Translations under genes and position numbers: made by a program | In this document: positions 1-7,025 of the stretch, piece after piece | Position numbering within the stretch: the stretch's first letter is position 1 | How the letters are laid out: every line of letters starts with the position of its first letter | NCBI GenBank assembly: GCA_003242685.1 | Contig: QGVD01000065.1 | Coordinates: forward strand, 1-23,704 | Direction: 5' to 3' | Source: Pseudomonadota bacterium | Lineage (GTDB): Bacteria > Pseudomonadota > Gammaproteobacteria > Steroidobacterales > Steroidobacteraceae | DNA: 23,704 nt | Notes under the pieces: generated by a model | The model's database searches: none | What the model saw: only the letters and a program-made list of their open reading frames with translations | What the model was told of the DNA's origin: nothing

Positions 1-225
1 TTTGTAACGCGAGGGCTTGTGGGTGAGGGCAGCGGTGCGCGCCTTCGCCACGGCGACTTCGGCGCTCAGGGCGAAGACTCCATCGTGCCGGGTGAGCAGC
101 AGGGGGAATCCGGCATCGTCCACGATGGCGATCGAGACGCGCCAGCCGTTCTTCTGCGCTTCCGCCTCGCAGGCGGCCATCGCTTTGCGGGCGTCTTCGA
201 GGGTCAGAGCGGGACGAGTGCGCAT
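1..225 (-). CDS. GlcG/HbpS-type heme-binding family protein, N-terminal part (cut by window edge)
   Basis: The first 75 codons of a minus-strand gene are present and the 3' part lies beyond the left edge. The protein opens MRTRPALTLEDARKAM and continues with an NGWRVSIAIVDDAG segment and a SAEVAVAKARTAAL segment. This is the usual pattern of the GlcG/HbpS (DUF336) family: an N-terminal helix, the VxIAIVDxxG strand, then the helix carrying AxxKARTA. Family members are about 140 residues, so roughly half is visible. Known members bind or degrade heme or sit in glycolate or other catabolic clusters; the role here is unknown. The ATG at 225-223 is preceded by an AGGGAGAA ribosome site. The visible frame has no stop. 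Confidence 0.82.
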   Translation of the reverse strand, partial: MRTRPALTLEDARKAMAACEAEAQKNGWRVSIAIVDDAGFPLLLTRHDGVFALSAEVAVAKARTAALTHKPSRYK

Positions 226-287
226 CGAGTGATTCTCCCTTGATGATCGAGCGGAGTCGCGCCGCACCTCGAGCGCAGCGCGCGCGC

Positions 288-293
288 ATTGTA
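288..293 (-). promoter_or_regulatory. Possible -10 box for the GlcG-type gene
   Basis: On the minus strand the sequence TACAAT (five of six bases of TATAAT) lies 62 bases upstream of the ATG at 225. No convincing -35 hexamer is visible at 16-18 bases, so this is only a weak candidate. Confidence 0.25.
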
Positions 294-620
294 CAGGCTC
301 GAATCAGTGCGGATGCGGGTGAGGCTGCGCTCGCAGTGCTGCGGGAGCAGGTCCTCGCCACAGTCATTTCCGATCGGCGTGCGCACGACGACGTGGATGT
401 GCTGCCGCGCCGGCACGCCAGGGAGAAGCAGGCGACGCTCTGTGCGGACGCGAGATCGGCCAGCGCGAACGCAAGGAGGGCGATGCGCGACCTGGACGCA
501 AGGCATCTCTCGGTTTTCCTCCCTGCCAGCCGCAGGAGCGCCCGATGCGGGCGGGATCCTGCGCCCCGCCCAGGTCAAGGCCGGTTTCCCCGGTTCAGGA
601 CAAATTCGAGGGCGCGGCTC

Positions 621-631
621 TATTTCTGATA
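621..631 (+). promoter_or_regulatory. 11-bp element TATTTCTGATA, shared with the TonB receptor upstream region
   Basis: The sequence TATTTCTGATA starts 87 bases upstream of the marR start codon. The same 11 bases occur on the minus strand at 10088-10098, in the same orientation relative to the TonB-dependent receptor gene and about 93-103 bases before its start. In marR the element runs into GATAAT (628-633), a five-of-six match to a -10 box, so it may be promoter sequence or a shared regulator site. See the findings. Confidence 0.35.
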
Positions 632-652
632 ATTATTGCCTTGACAAATATT
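631..652 (+). promoter_or_regulatory. Imperfect palindromic operator overlapping a TTGACA box, upstream of marR
   Basis: This 22-base AT-rich stretch is an imperfect dyad centred between 641 and 642. Each half reads AAT-N2-TTG-N-C, and 14 of 22 positions are symmetric. MarR-family operators are typically 16-22 bp dyads with TTG/CAA-type half-sites. A perfect -35 hexamer TTGACA (641-646) lies inside it; the -10 at 17 bases spacing (GAAGAT, 664-669) is poor. A repressor bound here would block polymerase, which suggests autoregulation of the efflux operon. The dyad is visible in the sequence; its function is inferred. Confidence 0.45.
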
Positions 653-707
653 GCCCCGGCACAGAAGATGCCGGCCCCTCGATCCCCGTTCACGAGAGAC
701 CCAATCG

Positions 708-1178
708 ATGTCAGGTCCAGCACAGCCGGAACGCGACGCCAATGCGGCCCTCGCGCCGCGGCAGTCCGTCGGTCGGCTGATCAAGCAGGTCTACGCGTCG
801 CTCATCCGCCGGATCGACCAGCGCATGCAGCCGCTCGAGCTCACCGCGATGCAGTGGGAGCCGATGCTGCTCGTGCACTTCGGCAAGGCGGACACGGTCG
901 CCGCGCTCGCACGCGAGAGCCACGTCAACTGCGGCGCGATGACGCGGATGCTGGACCGGCTGGAAGAGAAGCAGTTGCTGCGGCGGCGCCGGAGCGATGA
1001 AGACCGGCGAGTGGTGCACCTCGAGCTCACGGAGAAGGGCCGCAAGGTCGCGGACGAGATCATGCCGCTCATCAGGGAAGAGCTGAACGTGCACCTGCGC
1101 GATTTCACGCCCGAGGAAGTCGCGACGCTCGTCGGGCTGCTGGAACGCATGCTGCGGAACGCCGCACAAGAGGAATGA
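708..1178 (+). CDS. MarR-family transcriptional regulator of the efflux operon
   Basis: This gene encodes a 156-residue protein of normal MarR length. It has an N-terminal dimerisation helix (VGRLIKQVYASLIRRIDQRM), a winged helix-turn-helix (about residues 60-110) with the recognition segment CGAMTRMLDRLEEKQLL and the wing RRRSDEDRRVVHLELTEKG, then C-terminal dimerisation helices. MarR proteins usually repress efflux or stress operons and are released by small phenolic or lipophilic ligands. The ATG at 708 is chosen because GAGAGA lies just upstream; an in-frame start at 651 would overlap the operator. The gene is first in the operon, 13 bases before the adaptor gene. The inducer cannot be read from the sequence. 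Confidence 0.92.
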   Translation: MSGPAQPERDANAALAPRQSVGRLIKQVYASLIRRIDQRMQPLELTAMQWEPMLLVHFGKADTVAALARESHVNCGAMTRMLDRLEEKQLLRRRRSDEDRRVVHLELTEKGRKVADEIMPLIREELNVHLRDFTPEEVATLVGLLERMLRNAAQEE

Positions 1179-1191
1179 AGAAGGCTTTCAC

Positions 1192-2385
1192 ATGAGCAGG
1201 AACACGCTTCGAAGAATCCTCCCGGGTCCGTTCGTTCTCGCTGCGCTCGCGATCGCGGGATGCGGTACGCAGCAGCAGGGCCAGGGCGGAGGCATGCAGC
1301 CCGAGGTTGCCGTCGTCACGCTCGAGCCGCGCACGGTGGACATCACCACGCAGCTTCCCGGGCGCACGACGCCGTATCGCGTCGCGGAGGTGCGTCCGCA
1401 GGTGACGGGCGTGATCACCAAGCGCCTCTTCATCGAAGGCAGCGAGGTGAAGGCGGGCCAGCAGCTCTTCCAGATCGATCCGGCTCCCTATCAGGCGGCG
1501 CTGAGTTCCGCGGAGGCGGCGCTCAAGCGTGCCGAGGCGCGGCTCGTTTCCGCGCGGCTGCTCGAGGAGCGCTACGCGCCGCTCATCGAGGCGAACGCGG
1601 TGAGCCGCCAGGAGTACGACGAGGCGGTGGCGGCTCATGCCCAGGCGCAGGCCGACGTCGCGGCCGCGCGCGCGCAGGTCGAGACCGCGCGCATCAATCT
1701 CGTCTACACCCAGGTGCGCTCGCCGATCTCGGGGCGCATCGGGCGCGCGCTCGTGACCGAAGGCGCGCTCGTCACCGCCGAGCAGCAGCAGCCGCTCGCG
1801 CTCGTGCAGCAGCTCGATCCGATCTACGTCGACATCACGCAGTCGAGCACCGAGATGCTGCGTCTGCAGCGGCAGGTCGAGAACGGCGAGCTGCAGAAGG
1901 ACGAGAAGAACCAGGCGGACGTGCGCCTCACGCTCGAGGACGGCCGCGAGTACGAGCTCACGGGCAAGCTCCAGTTCTCGGAAGTTTCGGTCGATCCGAC
2001 CACGGGGTCGGTCGTGCTGCGCGCGATCTTCCCGAATCCCAACCGCCAGCTCCTGCCCGGCATGTTCGTGCGCGCGCGGCTCACGCAGGCGGTGAAGCGC
2101 GATGCGCTGCTCGTGCCGCAGCGGGGCGTGCTGCGCAATCAGCGCGGCGAGCCGTACGTGCTGGTCGTCGGTGACGACGGCACGGTCGCGCAGCGGTCCA
2201 TCACGACGGACCGCGCGATCGGCAACGAGTGGCTCGTCACGTCGGGGCTCGCTCCGGGCGAGCGTGTGGTGGTCGACGGACTGCAGAAGGTGCGGCCGGG
2301 TATTCAGGTGCGCGCGGTCGCCGCCGCGGAACAGGCGAAGCCCGATACGGACGCTCCGTCCGTGGCCGGCGTCGCGCAGCGCTGA
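1192..2385 (+). CDS. RND efflux periplasmic adaptor (AcrA/MexA-type membrane fusion protein)
   Basis: This gene encodes a 397-residue HlyD/AcrA-family protein. A lipoprotein signal ends in the lipobox IAGC, giving lipidation at Cys24, which would anchor it in the inner membrane. The order is typical: a first beta-barrel/lipoyl half (about 40-95, PQVTGVITKRLFIEGSEVKAG), a coiled-coil hairpin (about 100-165, Ala/Glu/Arg-rich), a second lipoyl half (SPISGRIGRALVTEGALV), then the beta-barrel and membrane-proximal domains with SEVSVDPTTGSVVLRA and LLPGMFVRARL. It links the RND pump to the outer-membrane channel. The start follows a GAAGAAGG-like ribosome site, and its stop lies 12 bases before the pump gene. 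The pump partner is therefore the adjacent RND protein. Confidence 0.95.
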   Translation: MSRNTLRRILPGPFVLAALAIAGCGTQQQGQGGGMQPEVAVVTLEPRTVDITTQLPGRTTPYRVAEVRPQVTGVITKRLFIEGSEVKAGQQLFQIDPAPYQAALSSAEAALKRAEARLVSARLLEERYAPLIEANAVSRQEYDEAVAAHAQAQADVAAARAQVETARINLVYTQVRSPISGRIGRALVTEGALVTAEQQQPLALVQQLDPIYVDITQSSTEMLRLQRQVENGELQKDEKNQADVRLTLEDGREYELTGKLQFSEVSVDPTTGSVVLRAIFPNPNRQLLPGMFVRARLTQAVKRDALLVPQRGVLRNQRGEPYVLVVGDDGTVAQRSITTDRAIGNEWLVTSGLAPGERVVVDGLQKVRPGIQVRAVAAAEQAKPDTDAPSVAGVAQR

Positions 2386-2397
2386 AGGAGTCGGCGC

Positions 2398-5300
2398 GTG
2401 CTCTCACGATTCTTCATCGATCGTCCGGTCTTCGCGTGGGTCATCGCCATCATCATGATGATGGCGGGCGGCCTCGCGGTCGTCACACTGCCGGTGATGC
2501 AGTATCCGGCCATCGCGCCGCCCCAGGTCGCCATCCAGGTGACGTATCCGGGCGCGTCCGCGCAGACGGTGCAGGACACCGTCGTGCAGGTCATCGAGCA
2601 GCAGCTCACCGGCATCGACAATCTCGACTACGTCACTTCCGAGAGCAATGCCGACGGCACCGCGACCATCACGCTGACCTTCGCGCAGGGGACCAATCCC
2701 GACATCGCGCAGGTGCAGGTGCAGAACAAGCTGCAGCTCGCCACGCCGCTGCTGCCGCAGGAAGTGCAGCAGCAGGGCATCCGGGTCACGAAGCCGACGC
2801 GCAACTTCCTCGTCGTGCTGGGCTTCGTCTCCGAGGACGGCAGCATGACCGCCGAGGATCTGATGGACTACGTCGCATCGAACGTGGTCGATCAGATCAA
2901 CCGCACGCCCGGCGTCGGCGACGTGCAGATGTTCGGCGCACAGTACGCGATGCGCGTCTGGCTCGACCCGGCGAAGCTCCACAACTACGGGCTCACCGCG
3001 TCGGACGTCGTCCAGGCGATCCGCGCGCAGAACGTGCAGATCTCGGCGGGTCAGATCGGCGGCCTTCCGGCGACGCCGGGCCAGGCGATCAGCGCGACGA
3101 TCATCGGACCCACGCGCTTCTCGACGCCCGAGGAGTTCAGGAACATCCTCCTGCGCGTCAATCCGGACGGCTCGCAGGTGAGGCTCGGCGACGTCGCACG
3201 CGTCGACCTCAACGCGGAGAACTTCCTCCGCGAGACGAAGTACAACGGCAAGCCGGCGGCGGGTATCGCCGTCCGCATGGCGATCGGCAAGAACGCGCTC
3301 GACACGATCGAGGCCATCAACGCGACGCTGAAGCGCCTCGAGCCCTTCTTCCCGCCGGGCATGAAGGTCGTCTATCCGCTCGATACGACGCCCTTCGTGC
3401 GCACCTCGATCATGGAGGTCGTGGAGACCCTGCTCGAGGCGATCGTGCTCGTGTTCCTCGTGATGTATCTGTTCCTCCAGAACGTCCGGGCCACGCTCAT
3501 TCCCACGATCGCCGTGCCGGTGGTGCTCCTCGGCACCTTCGCGGTCCTCGCGGCGTTCGGCTACTCGATCAACACGCTCACGATGTTCGGCATGGCGCTC
3601 GCGATCGGCCTGCTGGTCGACGACGCGATCGTCGTCATCGAGAACGTCGAGCGCGTGATGTCCGAGGAAGGCCTTCCGCCGCGGGAGGCGACGCGCAAGT
3701 CCATGGATCAGATCACCGGCGCGCTGATCGGCATCGCGCTGGTGCTCGGCGCGGTGTTCGTGCCGATGGCGTTCTTCGGCGGCTCGACCGGCGTGATCTA
3801 CCGCCAGTTCTCGGTCACGCTGGTGTCGGCCATGACGCTGTCGGTCCTGACTGCGCTGATCCTGACGCCGGCGCTCTGCGCCACGATCCTGAAGCCCCTG
3901 CCGCCCGGCGCCCACCACGAGCGGCGCGGATTCTTCGGCTGGTTCAACCGCGGATTCGAGCGCAGCCGGCGCGGCTACATGCGCGGTCTCTCCGCGTTCC
4001 TCGCCCGGCCCGGCCGCTCGATGCTGGTGTACCTGGCGATCATCGCGGTGGTGGCTTTCCTGTTCCCGCGCATTCCCACCTCGTTCCTGCCCGAGGAGGA
4101 CGCCGGCATTCTCTACGGCATGGTGCAGACGCCTCCCGGCGCGTCGAAGGAGCGCACGTGGGAGGCGCTCGACCGGGCGCAGGAGTATCTCCTCACGCAG
4201 GAAAGCGACGTCGTCGACTCCGTGCTCACCGTGGCGGGGTTCAACTTCGCCGGCACGGGCCAGAACTCGGGCCTCGTGTTCGTGAAGCTCAAGAACTGGA
4301 GCGAGCGCACGAAGCCTTCACAGTCGGTGCACGCGCTCGCGGCGCGCGCCAACGCGTACTTCGCCGGCATGAAGGAAGCCATGATCTTCGCGGTGGTGCC
4401 GCCGGCGGTGCTCGAGCTCGGTAACGCCTCGGGCTTCGACATGCAGCTCCAGAACCGCGGAGGACTCTCGCGCGAGGAGTTCATCGCCGCGCGCAACGAG
4501 CTGCTCGCGGCGGCCAACCGCCATCCGGCGCTCGCCGGCGTGCGCTTCAACGGCGTCGAAGACGCGCCGCAGTTCAGGATCGACATCGACCGCGAGAAGG
4601 CGAGCGCGCTCGGCGTTTCGATCACGGACATCAACCAGACGCTGTCGACCGCCTGGGGTTCCGCCTACGTCAACGACTTCGTCGACCGCGGCCGCGTGAA
4701 GCGGGTCTACGTGCAGGGCGAGCCGGAATCCCGCATGCAGCCCGAGGATCTCAATCGGTGGTACGTGCGCAATGTGCATGGTGAGATGGTGCCGTTCTCG
4801 GCCTTCAGCAGCGGCGAGTGGACCTACGGTCCGCAGAAGCTGGTGCGCTACAACGGCGTGCCGTCGTTCCAGATCCAGGGAACTCCGGCGCCGGGACGCA
4901 GCTCCGGCGAGGCCATGCAGGCGATGGAAGAGCTCGTCGCGCAGATTCCCGGCGTAGGTCTCGAGTGGACGGGTCTCTCGTACGAAGAGCGGCTCTCGGG
5001 CGCGCAGGCGCCTGCGCTGTATGCCATCTCGATCGCCGTCGTGTTCCTGTGCCTCGCGGCGCTCTACGAGAGCTGGTCGATTCCGGTGACCGTGATGCTC
5101 GTCGTGCCGCTCGGCGTGCTCGGCGCCGTGCTCGCGACGCTCGCGCGCGGGCTGTCGAACGACGTGTACTTCCAGGTGGGACTCCTCACGACGATCGGTC
5201 TTGCCGCCAAGAGCGCGGTGCTGATCGTGGAGTTCGCCAAGGAGAACTTCGACGGCGGGCAGAGCCTGAAGGACGCGGTGATGCAGGCGGCGCGGCAGCG

Positions 5301-5565
5301 ACTGCGGCCGATCATCATGACCTCGCTCGCCTTCATGTTCGGCGTGCTGCCGCTCGCGACCGCAACGGGCGCGGGCTCCGGCGCGCAGAACGCCGTCGGC
5401 ACGGGCGTGATCGGCGGCATGCTGAGCTCGACGCTGCTCGCGATCTTCTTCGTGCCGGTGTTCTTCGTCGTGATCCTCAGGCTGTTCAAGGTGCAGCCGC
5501 GCCGGATCGAGGAGGGATCCGGCGCCGTGCCGGTCACACCGGCCGCCGAGGGAGGACGCGCATGA
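2398..5565 (+). CDS. RND multidrug efflux pump, HAE1/AcrB type
   Basis: This gene encodes a 1055-residue inner-membrane, proton-driven exporter of full family length. It has TM1 at about 9-30, a first periplasmic porter domain, TM2-6 (about 340-500), TM7 near 540, a second porter/docking domain and TM8-12 (about 865-1030). The proton-relay residues are present: Asp408-Asp409 in LLVDDAIVVIENVE, Lys938 in LAAKSAVLIVEFAKE and Arg970 in LRPIIMTSLAF. The FFP/PGM segment and periplasmic repeats match AcrB/MexB-type drug pumps rather than metal-ion pumps. The start is GTG, with AGGAG just after the adaptor stop, which indicates translational coupling. Its TGA overlaps the ATG of the next gene. Substrates cannot be predicted beyond hydrophobic or amphipathic compounds. 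Confidence 0.96.
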   Translation: MLSRFFIDRPVFAWVIAIIMMMAGGLAVVTLPVMQYPAIAPPQVAIQVTYPGASAQTVQDTVVQVIEQQLTGIDNLDYVTSESNADGTATITLTFAQGTNPDIAQVQVQNKLQLATPLLPQEVQQQGIRVTKPTRNFLVVLGFVSEDGSMTAEDLMDYVASNVVDQINRTPGVGDVQMFGAQYAMRVWLDPAKLHNYGLTASDVVQAIRAQNVQISAGQIGGLPATPGQAISATIIGPTRFSTPEEFRNILLRVNPDGSQVRLGDVARVDLNAENFLRETKYNGKPAAGIAVRMAIGKNALDTIEAINATLKRLEPFFPPGMKVVYPLDTTPFVRTSIMEVVETLLEAIVLVFLVMYLFLQNVRATLIPTIAVPVVLLGTFAVLAAFGYSINTLTMFGMALAIGLLVDDAIVVIENVERVMSEEGLPPREATRKSMDQITGALIGIALVLGAVFVPMAFFGGSTGVIYRQFSVTLVSAMTLSVLTALILTPALCATILKPLPPGAHHERRGFFGWFNRGFERSRRGYMRGLSAFLARPGRSMLVYLAIIAVVAFLFPRIPTSFLPEEDAGILYGMVQTPPGASKERTWEALDRAQEYLLTQESDVVDSVLTVAGFNFAGTGQNSGLVFVKLKNWSERTKPSQSVHALAARANAYFAGMKEAMIFAVVPPAVLELGNASGFDMQLQNRGGLSREEFIAARNELLAAANRHPALAGVRFNGVEDAPQFRIDIDREKASALGVSITDINQTLSTAWGSAYVNDFVDRGRVKRVYVQGEPESRMQPEDLNRWYVRNVHGEMVPFSAFSSGEWTYGPQKLVRYNGVPSFQIQGTPAPGRSSGEAMQAMEELVAQIPGVGLEWTGLSYEERLSGAQAPALYAISIAVVFLCLAALYESWSIPVTVMLVVPLGVLGAVLATLARGLSNDVYFQVGLLTTIGLAAKSAVLIVEFAKENFDGGQSLKDAVMQAARQRLRPIIMTSLAFMFGVLPLATATGAGSGAQNAVGTGVIGGMLSSTLLAIFFVPVFFVVILRLFKVQPRRIEEGSGAVPVTPAAEGGRA
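2445..2466 (+). repeat. 22-bp perfect palindrome inside the start of the RND gene
   Basis: Bases 2445-2466 are identical to their reverse complement; each 11-base arm reads CGCCATCATCA or its equivalent on the other strand. The stretch encodes the first membrane helix (Ala-Ile-Ile-Met-Met-Met-Ala). In mRNA it can fold as a 9-bp stem with a four-base loop about 50 bases after the GTG start. It may be a coding coincidence; see the findings. Confidence 0.6.
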
Positions 5566-7004
5566 GCAGCCGTACGACGCACACGCTCGCCGGTGCGCTG
5601 GCACTCCTCGCGCTGAGCGCCTGCACGCTCGCGCCGCGTTACGAGCGGCCCGCGGCACCCGTGCCGGATCAGTACGACGGCGCCGCGCTCCCGGTCGGCA
5701 GCGCGCTTCCCGAAGGCGCGAAAGCCGCGGCGGACATCGGCTGGCGTGAGTTCTTTCCCGATCCCGAGCTCCAGGATCTGATCGCACGCGCGCTCGAGAA
5801 CAATCGCGACCTGCGCGTGGCGGCGCTCAATGTCGAAGCGGCGCGCGCGCGGTACCGCATCCGCCAGGCGGACATCGTTCCGGGCATCGACGCGATCGGC
5901 CAGGGCACCTCACAGCGCGTCCCGCCTGTCGTCTCCCAGTTCGGCACCGGCGGAGTGACCCGTCAATACAGCGTCGGGCTCGGCGTCACGGCGTTCGAGC
6001 TCGACGTGTTCGGGAGACTGCGGAGCCTGCGCCGCAGCGCGCTGGAGGAATTCCTCTCTCTCGAGGAGACCCGCGTCGCCACGCAGCTCGCGCTGGTGGC
6101 GGAAGTCGCGAACGCGTGGCTCACGCTGATCACGGACCGCCAGCTCCTCGAGCTCACGCGCGAGACGCTCGAAAATCAGCGCCAGTCGCTCGAGCTCACG
6201 CGCAAGCGCTTCGAGGCGGGCGTCGCGAGCGAAGTCGACCTGCACCAGGCCGAGATCGCCGTGCGCCAGGCCGAGGTGAACATCGCGACCTACACGCGCC
6301 GCGTCGCGCAGGACCGCAACGCGCTGTCGCTCCTCGTCGGCGAGCCGCTGCCCGAGGACGTGGGAAGCGGCGACCGGACGATCGCCGGCCAGATCTTCGA
6401 TCAGGAGATTCCCGCGGGACTGCCGTCGGAGCTCCTCGAGCGCCGTCCCGACGTGCGCGCCGCGGAGCATGCGCTCAAGGCCGCGAACGCGAACATCGGT
6501 GCCGCGCGCGCGGCGTTCTTCCCGAGCATCAGTCTCACGGGGAGCTACGGCGAGGCGCACCGCGAGCTGTCGCAGCTCTTCGACGAGGGCCAGAGGACGT
6601 GGACGTTCATTCCGCAGATCCGGCTGCCGATCTTCGCCGGCGGCGCGAACGTCGCGAACCTGGATCTCGCCGAAGTGCGCAAGCGCGCCGAGATCGCGCG
6701 CTACGAGCGCGCCATTCAGGAAGCGTTCCGCGAGGTGTCGGATGCGCTCGTCGCGCGCCGCACGCTCGACGAGCAGCTCCGTGCGCAGGAGGCGCTGCTG
6801 CGCGCCGCGGAGAACACCTACCGCCTCGCGGAGATGCGCTACCGCGCCGGCGTCGAGAGCTACCTCGCGACGCTCATCGCGCAGCGCGACCTGTACGCCG
6901 CGCAGCAGGCGCTGCTCACGACGCGACTCGAGCGCGCTTCCAATCTCGTTCTGCTCTACAAGGCGCTCGGCGGCGGCTGGACCGAGGGGACGGAGGGGCG
7001 CTGA
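5562..7004 (+). CDS. Outer-membrane efflux channel, OprM/NodT family lipoprotein
   Basis: This gene encodes a 480-residue outer-membrane factor that completes the tripartite pump. The lipoprotein signal ends LSAC (Cys21), followed by the family's typical mature start CTLAPRYERPAAPVP. Two homologous halves follow, each with outer-membrane-factor helices: NRDLRVAALNVEAARARYRI and the LERRPDVRAAEHALKAANANIGAARAAFFPSISLTGSYG segment characteristic of the family. The C-terminal repeat has RLAEMRYRAGVESYLATLIAQRDLYAAQ. ATG 5562 overlaps the pump stop (ATGA), so it is translationally coupled. The length is normal for the family. The operon ends here at a hairpin. Confidence 0.95.
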   Translation: MSSRTTHTLAGALALLALSACTLAPRYERPAAPVPDQYDGAALPVGSALPEGAKAAADIGWREFFPDPELQDLIARALENNRDLRVAALNVEAARARYRIRQADIVPGIDAIGQGTSQRVPPVVSQFGTGGVTRQYSVGLGVTAFELDVFGRLRSLRRSALEEFLSLEETRVATQLALVAEVANAWLTLITDRQLLELTRETLENQRQSLELTRKRFEAGVASEVDLHQAEIAVRQAEVNIATYTRRVAQDRNALSLLVGEPLPEDVGSGDRTIAGQIFDQEIPAGLPSELLERRPDVRAAEHALKAANANIGAARAAFFPSISLTGSYGEAHRELSQLFDEGQRTWTFIPQIRLPIFAGGANVANLDLAEVRKRAEIARYERAIQEAFREVSDALVARRTLDEQLRAQEALLRAAENTYRLAEMRYRAGVESYLATLIAQRDLYAAQQALLTTRLERASNLVLLYKALGGGWTEGTEGR

Positions 7005-7015
7005 TCGCGCCCCTC
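6993..7015. terminator. Hairpin around the stop codon between convergent genes
   Basis: GAGGGGCGC (6993-7001) and GCGCCCCTC (7007-7015) form a perfect 9-bp stem with the loop TGATC, which contains the TGA stop of the outer-membrane factor. Only a short pyrimidine/T stretch follows (CCCTTTC, 7020-7027). It lies in the 21-base gap region between two convergent genes, so it probably serves as a shared terminator or mRNA 3' end stabiliser. Confidence 0.6.
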
Positions 7016-7025
7016 GGGGTCCCTT

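Larger units (their letters stand above)
226..707. other. Intergenic region without a supported gene
   Basis: This stretch of about 480 bases separates the minus-strand GlcG-type gene from the plus-strand efflux operon. Open frames exist on both strands (for example plus 240-629 and minus 204-578). Their predicted products are Arg/Ala-rich, show no recognisable motif and do not follow the codon bias of the neighbouring genes, so I do not call them. The right-hand end (about 620-660) is a conspicuous AT-rich island that holds the promoter/operator candidates for marR. Confidence 0.6.

Noticed and set aside
240..629. Plus-strand open frame of 129 codons in the left intergenic region
   Set aside because: It has no ribosome site, no recognisable motif and mixed third-position usage. 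Competing frames of similar quality exist on both strands.
651..707. Longer marR start (19 extra residues)
   Set aside because: It would begin inside the candidate operator/promoter. The extra residues are not family-like, and the ATG at 708 has a better ribosome site.
2404..3918. Minus-strand open frame of 504 codons inside the RND gene
   Set aside because: It is antisense to strongly conserved pump sequence. The product is Arg/Asp/His-rich with no motif.
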